NCBI GenBank assembly: GCA_003646935.1
Contig: QMLW01000186.1
Span: 1 to 5,238 of the forward strand
Source: Deltaproteobacteria bacterium
GTDB lineage: Bacteria > Desulfobacterota > DSM-4660 > Desulfatiglandales > B25-G16
Direction: 5' to 3'
DNA: 5,238 nt
Shown one piece after another: positions 1 through 5,238 of this stretch. A model generated the notes under the pieces. The model did not search any database. It was not told the DNA's origin and saw nothing but the letters and a program-made list of their open reading frames with translations. A program made the position numbers and the translations under genes. Each line of letters opens with the position of its first letter. Within the stretch, counting starts at the first letter, position 1.

Positions 1-662
1 AGAATTATGAGCCCTGATTTTGCTCCCAGCCTCCCCTCGATCATGGCGAGCTTTGCGGGAGAGGCCGAATCCGGGTAGATAACCTGCAGCCTTTTGGGCT
101 CCAGATCCTGAGATCGCATGTTGGAGAAGACCTCGGTCAGCCGATTTGCCGGGTAAATCAAGGCGAGCTTTCCACCTGATCTGAGGAGCGTCTTGCCGGC
201 GGCAAGGATATCAGCGAGGGTCATCGCTATCTCATGCCTGGCAATTGCCTTGCCCGGATCGGGGTTTATCCTGCCGCTCCTGTCTTTTCTGTACGGGGGA
301 TTGCACACCACGACATCGGCACAGCGAGGAGCAAGGGGCAGGGCCATGAGATCCCCCTGTAGGATTGCGATCTGTTCCTCGAGCCCGTTGAGCGCGGCAT
401 TCCTTTTCGCCTGAGACACGAGCTCCTCCTGGAGCTCCAGCCCAATGATATTACCGGCCCGCCCTTCTTTGGCCAAACGGAGCGAGATAATTCCGCAGCC
501 GGCGCCGAGGTCAACCACCGCATCTTCGGGCGTTACCGACACGAATTCGGCCAAGAGCAGGGCATCCACGGAAAATCTATACCCATGCCTGGATTGGATG
601 ATCCTCAACTCCCCGTCGAGAAAGGCATCTATTTCTTCATCTTCCTTAAGGAGCACAGCCAT
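1..662 (-). CDS. SAM-dependent N6-adenine-type methyltransferase (TrmN6/YfiC/YabB family), C-terminus beyond the window
   Basis: A class I methyltransferase that by family (COG4123) would methylate N6 of an adenine, in the best-known members A37 of tRNA1(Val), in the cytoplasm. The minus-strand frame stays open to the left edge, giving 220 complete codons; perhaps 25-30 residues are missing. Visible motifs in order: a family N-terminus (GELRIIQSRHGYRFSVDALL, about residues 15-34), the SAM-binding loop VDLGAGCGIISL, the acidic residue of motif II (IGLELQ), the catalytic NPPY tetrad, followed by the typical GRINP and AIARHE stretch. ATG at 662 is chosen because it puts the family N-terminus in the usual register, although no good ribosome binding site precedes it. 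The alternative is TTG at 773, which overlaps the stop of the upstream DUF1015 gene as TTGA and follows AGGAG by only two bases; its extra 37 residues are rich in His, Pro, Cys and Trp and look less protein-like. tRNA specificity is inferred from family only. Confidence 0.85.
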   Translation of the reverse strand, partial: MAVLLKEDEEIDAFLDGELRIIQSRHGYRFSVDALLLAEFVSVTPEDAVVDLGAGCGIISLRLAKEGRAGNIIGLELQEELVSQAKRNAALNGLEEQIAILQGDLMALPLAPRCADVVVCNPPYRKDRSGRINPDPGKAIARHEIAMTLADILAAGKTLLRSGGKLALIYPANRLTEVFSNMRSQDLEPKRLQVIYPDSASPAKLAMIEGRLGAKSGLII

Positions 663-769
663 AATCCCCAGGGCATCATACCCCTCTTTTGCCTGGTTTT
701 CCAGGCATTTCAGGTGGTAGGGAGGATGGGGCCAGGCCTCACCTGTGTTTCTTTCAGTAAGGAGGACGG

Positions 770-2158
770 TCAACGCTCCTCATCATTGTCCTCGGGCGAT
801 GGTAGTTTGTAGGCAATGGTCTCCCGGGGATCGATCTTATTAAAGAGAAGTCCGCTTATGATTTTGGGGTAAAAGTAGGTGGATTTTCTCGGCATGAGCA
901 AGGCGTTTCCGGTTACCTCCAGGATCTGCTCTATTTTTGTGGGATTCACCAGAAACACCATCCGAAAGTCTCCGCGGAGAACCGATGATAGGGCGCTGTT
1001 GGTGTTGCTCTCATAATGGATGATCGTTTCATCATCGAGAGACTCCCTGCTGATGCCGAGGATACGCTGAAATATAAGCCGGGACAGGACCAGGACATCG
1101 ACCTTTTTAAGGGAGGGATGCACGTCATCTCCTATTTCCTTGATGGCATTCGGCTTGAGACAAAGCAGGTGGTAGCCTTTGGAGCCAGCATGGTAGAGCC
1201 CCACACAGGTTCCTCTTCGGCCGTACTCATACAGCTGAGAGGATATGATGCCGGCAAGCCCCTCCCGGTTGCTCGTCCCCAGGGGAAAGGAGTGTATATC
1301 AAAATGGGTGCGTGCAGCGGCGAGGAATGCTCTCATGGTGAAATCGGTGTATGAGGCGTACAAGCGATGCGTTGGCAAGATCGTGAGCCCCTTGTCGTTG
1401 ATATTGGTGAGATACATCATCACGTACTCGTATGATCTGCTGGGACTCTGAGCTCCGAACCTGGCCCTCATCAGGTTGCGGTAATTTCGGGCCGTCTCAT
1501 AGCGATGATGGCCATCGGCAATAATAATGGACTTTGGGGTCATCTTGCATGCGATATCCTCCAGCACCGATTTACTCGTGACCTGCCACATCTTATAGCA
1601 ATGCCCGTTTGTATCCTTAAAGCAGGCCATGGGGGGAAAATCCTTTGTGTCCCCAAATGCAGACAGTATCTCATTCTCTTCGTCCGAATAGAGTCCGAAT
1701 ATGGGGCTCATTTGGGCATTGCATGCCCGCATCAGTTTCAGTCGGTCTTCGCGGTGAAAGGTAAAGGTCCTCTCATGGGGAAGGATTACCGATGAGTCGG
1801 GATCCTCGATGCGGACCACGGCGATAAATCCCCAGCGAGTCCTCATTTCCCGTGTTTCCGGAGACTGATAGTCAACGGAGATGAGATACATTGAGGGGGC
1901 AGGGAGCCTTACCAGTGTATCCTCTGCCTCCCATCTCTTGAAGAGATCTGCTGCCCTGGTGTATCTGTTATCCCAATCCGAATCCCCCGTCTTCTTCTTT
2001 CCCAGGATAAGCCGCACCACGTTATAGGGATCTCTCCGGTAATATTCATCCTGCTCCCGGTCGGTGATCACATCATAGGGCGGAGCTATCACCGTTTCCA
2101 GATTCGGCATCCTCTCGAGATTATAGATTACCGGCCTGAATGGAGCCACTATGGCCAT
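770..2158 (-). CDS. DUF1015 family protein (COG4198), full length, function unknown
   Basis: A 462-residue soluble protein with no signal peptide or membrane segment. It fits the DUF1015 family over its whole length: an N-terminal APFRPVIYN and APPYDVI block (residues 5-31), HERTFTFHREDRLKLM (128-143), NAQMSPIFGLYSD (147-159), the invariant-looking ADGHHRYETA (214-223), and a C-terminal NPTKI...MPRKSTYFYPK...GL block (404-437). The ATG at 2158 is preceded by AAGGGGA at a usable distance. It is the first gene of a minus-strand unit with the methyltransferase downstream. From general knowledge, DUF1015 genes often lie near serine biosynthesis genes (serA, serC) in other bacteria; no such gene is visible here. 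The DGHHR motif resembles the signature of the ParB/sulfiredoxin-fold nucleotide-hydrolysing enzymes, which include free serine kinases; calling this a kinase would be speculation. The family is certain, the function is not. Confidence 0.93.
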   Translation of the reverse strand: MAIVAPFRPVIYNLERMPNLETVIAPPYDVITDREQDEYYRRDPYNVVRLILGKKKTGDSDWDNRYTRAADLFKRWEAEDTLVRLPAPSMYLISVDYQSPETREMRTRWGFIAVVRIEDPDSSVILPHERTFTFHREDRLKLMRACNAQMSPIFGLYSDEENEILSAFGDTKDFPPMACFKDTNGHCYKMWQVTSKSVLEDIACKMTPKSIIIADGHHRYETARNYRNLMRARFGAQSPSRSYEYVMMYLTNINDKGLTILPTHRLYASYTDFTMRAFLAAARTHFDIHSFPLGTSNREGLAGIISSQLYEYGRRGTCVGLYHAGSKGYHLLCLKPNAIKEIGDDVHPSLKKVDVLVLSRLIFQRILGISRESLDDETIIHYESNTNSALSSVLRGDFRMVFLVNPTKIEQILEVTGNALLMPRKSTYFYPKIISGLLFNKIDPRETIAYKLPSPEDNDEER

Positions 2159-2312
2159 CGCTCAGATTCCCCTTGAAATAAAAAATTAGTCCGAAAAAGG
2201 TATTCATTTCATCATCAGATTGATATAGCCTTTTTGAGCCATAACGCTTCCTATTTCAAGCTTTTTATTCTATAAAGGATGCAAATATTCACGGAGCAGA
2301 AAAGGGCGTGAG
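2159..2312. promoter_or_regulatory. Divergent intergenic region with a 9-base inverted repeat
   Basis: This 154-base AT-rich gap lies between divergent start codons, so it must hold promoters for both directions or receive readthrough from neither. A perfect 9-base inverted repeat, CTTGAAATA (2172-2180) and TATTTCAAG (2252-2260), brackets its centre, with 71 bases between the arms. That spacing is too long for a simple dimer site but would suit two half-regions bound by one regulator. I find no convincing -35/-10 pair for the minus-strand gene. Operator function is inference; the repeat itself is read directly. Confidence 0.35.
2248..2276 (+). promoter_or_regulatory. Possible sigma70-type promoter for the amidohydrolase gene
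   Basis: A good -10 box, TATAAA (2271-2276), lies 17 bases after a poor -35 box, TTCCTA (2248-2253). Transcription would begin near 2283 and give a leader of about 30 bases. The leader ends in AAGGG (2302-2306), six bases before the ATG at 2313, a normal ribosome binding site. The right arm of the CTTGAAATA inverted repeat lies in the spacer, so a protein bound there could block polymerase. The weak -35 keeps confidence low. Confidence 0.3.
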
Positions 2313-3638
2313 ATGGCAAACACAAGGAAATATGACCTGGTTATAGAGGGCGGAGCCCTGCTTACCATGGCCGAGGGCCAAGAGCCGCTCCATGATGTCA
2401 GGGTCATGATTTCCGGTGATACCATTGCGGATATTACCACGCGTCATAGGGGTCGGATGCCCGAGACCAAGGAGATGATCAATGCTGAGGGTACCATTAT
2501 CTTGCCCGGATTGATCAATAGCCATGTTCACTCCCCCATGACGATTTTCAGGGGTATGGCCGATGATCTTCCCCTCAAGCAATGGTTATTCGATCATATC
2601 TTTCCGGCAGAGGCACGATATATCCATCCCGATGTCGTGTATTGGGCATCTCTGCTGGCCTGTGCGGAGATGATCGCATCGGGAACTACCACCATCGTGG
2701 ACGGTTACTTCCTGGCCGATGAAATAGTCAAGGCAGTGAGCCAGGTGGGGATGCGTGCCCTCGTGGCGCAGGGAGTTATCGATTTCCCCGCACCGGGCGT
2801 GCCTGAACCTGCGAAAAACATCGATGTGGCCCTGGGCTTCATGGAGCGATGGAAGGGTTTCTCCGATCTCATCACCCCCGGCCTCTTCTGTCACAGCCCC
2901 CTCACCTGCTCGGAGGAAACGCTGCGGAGATCATGGGACATAGCACGGGGATTCGGCACACCCCTCCAGATACACCTCTCTGAGACCGAAGAAGAGGTCG
3001 TCGAAATAGAGGAGAGGACGGGGTTTCGGCCTGCCTTTTATCTCGACGATCTTGGCATCTTGGGGAGCGGTCTGGTTTGTGCCCATGCGATTCACCTGAG
3101 TGAAGAGGAGATAGGGCTTTTAAAAAAGAGAGGGGTAGCGGTTGCCCATTGTCCCGAGAGCAATATGAAGCTCGGCGCGGGTATCGCAGCAGTCGGTACC
3201 ATGCTGGAGAAGGGAATTACCGTAGGCCTCGGAACGGATGGCTGTGCCTCGAATAATAACCTTGATCTCCTGGCTGAGATGGATACCGCAGCAAAGCTGG
3301 GGAAATACGCGAAGCTCAATCCCACTGCCCTTGATGCACAAACCGTGCTAGGGATGGCCACCCGTGGAGGCGCCAGGCTTATGGGAATTGAGGATAGGGT
3401 GGGGACGATAGAAGCGGGAAAGAAGGCCGATATCATTATCGTGGATGCCAATACCCCCCATATGGTACCCCTGTATCATCCCTTCTCGCAGATCGTGTAT
3501 TCCGCAACGGGGGGAGATGTGCGGGACGTGATCATAAACGGCACGATACTCTACCGGGATAGAAGATTCACGGCCCTTGATGTAGATGAGGTTCAAGGGG
3601 AGGTGAGAACAATAAGCCGGAATATACAACGCAGTTGA
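2313..3638 (+). CDS. mtaD: Amidohydrolase, S-adenosylhomocysteine/5'-methylthioadenosine deaminase family (MtaD/SsnA-like)
   Basis: A 441-residue cytoplasmic metal-dependent hydrolase of the COG0402 group. Members close to this pattern deaminate the adenine ring of S-adenosylhomocysteine, methylthioadenosine or adenosine to the inosine form. Visible features: the short N-terminal beta-sandwich strand region (about 1-60), then the TIM-barrel entry PGLINSHVHSPMT with metal ligands H71 and H73, the family stretch FRGMADDLPLKQWL, CHSP (H194), QIHLSE with ligand H221 and catalytic E224, VCAHAIHL with H258, and GLGTDGCASNNNLDLL with ligand D309. The C-terminal ATRGGARLMG...VGTIEAGKKADI block returns to the sandwich domain. 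All expected catalytic residues are present and the length is normal for the family. The start is supported by AAGGG six bases upstream. It is divergent from the DUF1015 operon and is followed by 251 non-coding bases, so it is probably monocistronic. Exact substrate is uncertain, since triazine and other purine or pyrimidine deaminases share this layout. Confidence 0.88.
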   Translation: MANTRKYDLVIEGGALLTMAEGQEPLHDVRVMISGDTIADITTRHRGRMPETKEMINAEGTIILPGLINSHVHSPMTIFRGMADDLPLKQWLFDHIFPAEARYIHPDVVYWASLLACAEMIASGTTTIVDGYFLADEIVKAVSQVGMRALVAQGVIDFPAPGVPEPAKNIDVALGFMERWKGFSDLITPGLFCHSPLTCSEETLRRSWDIARGFGTPLQIHLSETEEEVVEIEERTGFRPAFYLDDLGILGSGLVCAHAIHLSEEEIGLLKKRGVAVAHCPESNMKLGAGIAAVGTMLEKGITVGLGTDGCASNNNLDLLAEMDTAAKLGKYAKLNPTALDAQTVLGMATRGGARLMGIEDRVGTIEAGKKADIIIVDANTPHMVPLYHPFSQIVYSATGGDVRDVIINGTILYRDRRFTALDVDEVQGEVRTISRNIQRS

Positions 3639-3650
3639 AGCATCAATACC

Positions 3651-3740
3651 CCATCAAGGGAAAATCTACAGCCTCTCAAAATTCTTTCAGTAGCCAAGAC
3701 GAGCGAGGCGTTCTTGTACGGCTTTCCCTTTCCCTGATGG
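3651..3740. repeat. 90-base nested inverted-repeat element (REP/MITE-like or structured RNA)
   Basis: The ends form a 12-pair stem with a single bulged A: CCATC-A-AGGGAAA (3651-3663) pairs with TTTCCCTGATGG (3729-3740). Inside lie two smaller symmetries. CTAC (3666-3669) faces GTAG (3690-3693). Immediately after that GTAG, CAAGACG (3695-3701) pairs with CGTTCTTG (3709-3716) around a seven-base loop, with one bulged T. A GTAG tetranucleotide followed by an imperfect palindrome is the known plan of REP elements mobilised by RAYT transposases; terminal inverted repeats on a short non-coding unit would also suit a miniature transposable element. Only CTTTTC follows the outer stem, so it is a poor intrinsic terminator, though it could still help end the amidohydrolase transcript. 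The pairing is read directly; the identity is inference. Confidence 0.5.
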
Positions 3741-3750
3741 CTTTTCGTGT

Positions 3751-3770
3751 AAGGTTAAATATTTACCCTT
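3751..3770. promoter_or_regulatory. 20-base near-perfect palindrome, candidate operator for the downstream regulator
   Basis: AAGGTTAAAT and ATTTACCCTT form a 20-base dyad with nine of ten pairs matching (the only mismatch is T3755 against C3766) and no spacer at its centre. It lies 120 bases ahead of the preferred start of the GbsR/MarR-type gene. MarR-superfamily proteins bind as dimers to AT-rich palindromes of about this length, often at their own promoters, so autoregulation is a fair inference. I could not identify a strong promoter next to it; TTGAGA (3805-3810) with AATACT (3830-3835) is a poor candidate because the spacer is 19 bases. Confidence 0.4.
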
Positions 3771-3889
3771 CCCCACTCCATGTTCCGGCACCTTGGAGAA
3801 CGAATTGAGATGGTACGCTGAATAGAAACAATACTACTCCTGCCCACTGCTGCTCAGGTACTGGGTGTATGGGTAAGGGTGAGGTAGGC

Positions 3890-4342
3890 ATGAGACAATT
3901 CATAGAAGACGTAGGGCTCCTCTATGGTGAGATGGGGTTTCCTCGGATGGCTAGGAGGATCTTTGGCTGGCTGTTGCTCTGCGAGCCGCCGCACCAGTCT
4001 GCGGAGCAATTAGCGAACGCCGTTGAGGCCAGCAAGGCATCTATCAGTTCAATGACACGGCTCCTCATTCAGATGGGCGTGGTGGAGAAGATCGGTATCC
4101 CTGGAAGGCGAGATATCTACTACAGGATACGATCGGGATCATGGTCGGAGCTCATGAGGAATTCCCTGGCAAATATGACCGACATGCGGAAGCTCGCCGA
4201 CAGGGGTCTGGAGCTCATCTCCCACAGGGCTCCGGAATCACGGCAGAGGCTTCAGGAGGTGCGGGATTTCCATGCATTTCTAGAGCGAGAGATACCCTCT
4301 TTGCTGGATCGATACGAGCAGAGACGAAGAAAGGAACAATAG
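3890..4342 (+). CDS. GbsR/MarR-family winged-helix transcriptional regulator
   Basis: A 150-residue DNA-binding protein. The N-terminal helix (RQFIEDVGLLYGEMGFPRMA) and the following RRIFGWLLLCEPP stretch are typical of the GbsR group (COG1510). The helix-turn-helix spans about residues 36-66 (QSAEQLANAVEASKASISSM and the helix after it), with the recognition helix near SKASISSMTRLL. The wing is IGIPGRRDIYYRI (68-80). The remainder (about 85-150) is charged and helical, likely for dimerisation. ATG at 3890 is chosen over the in-frame ATG at 3869 because GAGG ends five bases before it, whereas 3869 has no clear ribosome binding site. A palindrome upstream (3751-3770) may be its own operator. 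It precedes an efflux adaptor gene on the same strand by 132 bases, so it probably controls that system. Founding GbsR proteins respond to choline; nothing here indicates the ligand. Confidence 0.88.
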   Translation: MRQFIEDVGLLYGEMGFPRMARRIFGWLLLCEPPHQSAEQLANAVEASKASISSMTRLLIQMGVVEKIGIPGRRDIYYRIRSGSWSELMRNSLANMTDMRKLADRGLELISHRAPESRQRLQEVRDFHAFLEREIPSLLDRYEQRRRKEQ

Positions 4343-4397
4343 CCGTGTGCTGATTTATGCAAGGGATAGGCGGAGCGGCGTCTGTAAAGGATCGGGA

Positions 4398-4409
4398 AGC
4401 CGAACGGCT
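4398..4409. promoter_or_regulatory. Small dyad in the regulator-adaptor gap
   Basis: AGCCG-AA-CGGCT is a perfect five-base-arm dyad. Its left part, AGCCGA, is mirrored again by TCGGCT at 4434-4439, giving a second, wider inverted repeat across the same gap. The sites lie between the regulator stop (4342) and the adaptor start (4475), where a second operator or a short mRNA hairpin could act. I see no convincing promoter hexamers in this gap and no other gene in it. Function is speculative. Confidence 0.2.
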
Positions 4410-4474
4410 ATCATCATCATTGATCTCCCCAACTCGGCTGAAGGGAGAGAGAAAGAAAACATGAGGGATGTTAC

Positions 4475-5238
4475 GTGAGAAAAGTGATCGGTATCTTGCT
4501 GGCCTTTTGTATGGTGATTCTCGTCTCGTGTGAAAAGAAACGGAATGAGACGACTGCGGCCAGGGCCGTTCTCGTTGAGGTCGTCCCAGTCAGACAAGGA
4601 ATCATCGCCAAGGAACTCAAATTTACAGGGAACATCGAGGCGAAAACCGAGGTCCAGGTTTACCCGAAGATCACGGCGAAGATCGAGGAAATCAAGGTAG
4701 ACTCTGGCGATTCCATCAAGAGAGGAGATGTGATAGCCCTTCTGGAATCCGACGAACTCCGGGCTCAGCTGGCACAGACCGAGGCAGCTCTAGCGGTGGT
4801 TCAGGCAAAGTGGTCACAGATCGAGGTAGGCGCCAGGGAAGAGGAACTCGCCCAGGCAGAGGATCTGGTTGCAAAGGCCAGGGCGAACCTGAAGGATGCG
4901 GAGAACAATTACGGGCGTATGAAGGCGCTCTACCAGCGGGGTACCATTGCGAGACGCCAATTTGAGGCAGCAGAGCTGACCTATACCGTGGCCAAGGCGG
5001 AGCTGAATTCAGCGGTAGAACGATTGGAAATGCTCAGAGAGGGTGCAACCAGGGAGGAACGGCAGGCACTTCAGGCGCAGGTAAATCAGGCCAAGGCAAC
5101 CCTGGATCTAGCCCGGATCCGATTATCGTATGCCAGAATTACCTCACCGATAGACGGCACGATAAGCGAGCGTTTCCTTGATCCCGGAAATCTCGCGGTC
5201 CCCGCAAGGCCCTTGGTCACGATTGTGCAGATGGATAC
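4475..5238 (+). CDS. RND-type efflux membrane fusion protein (HlyD/AcrA family) lipoprotein, C-terminus beyond the window
   Basis: Periplasmic adaptor that would join an inner-membrane RND pump (or an ABC exporter) to an outer-membrane channel. The 254 complete codons visible give, in order: a lipoprotein signal (basic VRK, hydrophobic run, lipobox LVSC with C19), first half of the lipoyl-like domain (about 55-95, KITAKIEEIKVDSGDSIKRG), a long alpha-helical hairpin (about 96-215), and the second lipoyl half starting ARITSPIDGTISERF (220-234). The beta-barrel and membrane-proximal domains should follow beyond the edge. Start is GTG at 4475, preceded by GAGGG six bases upstream; the nearby ATG at 4461 is out of frame and stops after five codons. 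The two hairpin arms share a pseudo-repeat (VGAREEELAQAE near 118 and EGATREERQALQ near 189), common in this family. It follows a GbsR/MarR regulator, suggesting a regulated efflux operon. Residue +2 after the cysteine is Glu. Substrate cannot be told. Confidence 0.9.
   Translation, partial: MRKVIGILLAFCMVILVSCEKKRNETTAARAVLVEVVPVRQGIIAKELKFTGNIEAKTEVQVYPKITAKIEEIKVDSGDSIKRGDVIALLESDELRAQLAQTEAALAVVQAKWSQIEVGAREEELAQAEDLVAKARANLKDAENNYGRMKALYQRGTIARRQFEAAELTYTVAKAELNSAVERLEMLREGATREERQALQAQVNQAKATLDLARIRLSYARITSPIDGTISERFLDPGNLAVPARPLVTIVQMD

Noticed and set aside
266..523. 85-codon minus-strand frame inside the methyltransferase region
   Set aside because: A different minus-strand frame holds the SAM-binding loop and NPPY motif and is open to the window edge.
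1016..1354. 112-codon plus-strand open frame antisense to the DUF1015 gene
   Set aside because: It lies wholly inside a well-supported gene on the other strand and its translation matches no family I know; a shadow frame.
2228..2241. Sigma54-like sequence on the minus strand (TGGCTC...GGC)
   Set aside because: The GG-to-GC spacing is nine rather than ten bases and the TTGC half is missing.
3092..3451. 119-codon minus-strand open frame opposite the amidohydrolase
   Set aside because: The forward frame carries the metal ligands and conserved C-terminal blocks; the reverse frame is a composition artefact rich in Ser and Pro.
3651..3740. Known riboswitch (c-di-GMP GEMM or an SAH/SAM class)
   Set aside because: The conserved cores of these classes, such as the GCAAAGCC-like stretch of GEMM, are not visible, and the element follows rather than precedes the amidohydrolase gene.
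3709..3745. Classical intrinsic terminator after the amidohydrolase
   Set aside because: The hairpins are followed by mixed CT sequence with at most four consecutive T, not a proper T tract.
3869..3889. Longer start for the regulator at ATG 3869
   Set aside because: No ribosome binding site is visible before it, and the added seven residues are not part of the family pattern, while ATG 3890 has GAGG at good spacing.
4357..4464. 35-residue open frame between the regulator and the adaptor
   Set aside because: No clear ribosome binding site, no recognisable sequence and Ser/Lys/Arg-rich composition; most likely chance, although its stop lies close to the adaptor start.
4355..4597. 80-codon minus-strand frame across the adaptor start
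   Set aside because: It overlaps the lipoprotein signal on the opposite strand, has no recognisable features and no supporting context.

Overview
The window suggests a Gram-negative, anaerobe-like bacterium of moderate G+C content. A delta-proteobacterial (Desulfobacterota/Syntrophales-like) origin is my best guess. It rests on the presence of a periplasmic efflux adaptor lipoprotein, a DUF1015 protein and an SAH/MTA-deaminase-type amidohydrolase in compact gene order, and on codon habits (frequent AGG, ATA and GGG). This is inference; no rRNA or other phylogenetic marker is present.

Layout. Positions 1-662 (minus) hold a class I SAM-dependent methyltransferase of the TrmN6/YfiC/YabB type (COG4123), cut by the left edge. 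Just upstream of it on the same strand, 770-2158 encodes a full-length DUF1015 (COG4198) protein of unknown function. The two probably form one operon. A 154-base AT-rich intergenic region (2159-2312) separates this operon from the divergent amidohydrolase at 2313-3638 (MtaD-like S-adenosylhomocysteine/methylthioadenosine deaminase family). Next comes a 251-base non-coding stretch (3639-3889). It holds two pieces of symmetric sequence: a 90-base nested inverted-repeat element (3651-3740) and a separate 20-base near-perfect palindrome (3751-3770). A GbsR/MarR-type winged-helix regulator follows (3890-4342). After a 132-base gap comes the start of an RND-type efflux membrane-fusion lipoprotein (4475 onward), cut by the right edge.

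How the genes may work together. The regulator and adaptor form a regulator-plus-efflux arrangement; the pump and perhaps an outer-membrane channel would be expected just beyond the right edge. The left half has a loose S-adenosylmethionine theme: a methyltransferase that yields S-adenosylhomocysteine, and a divergent deaminase from a family that acts on S-adenosylhomocysteine or methylthioadenosine. The DUF1015 protein between them has no assigned role.

I see no CRISPR array, tRNA, rRNA, insertion sequence or phage gene. The genes are recognisable families. The least explained parts are the DUF1015 protein and the structured intergenic DNA at 3639-3889.
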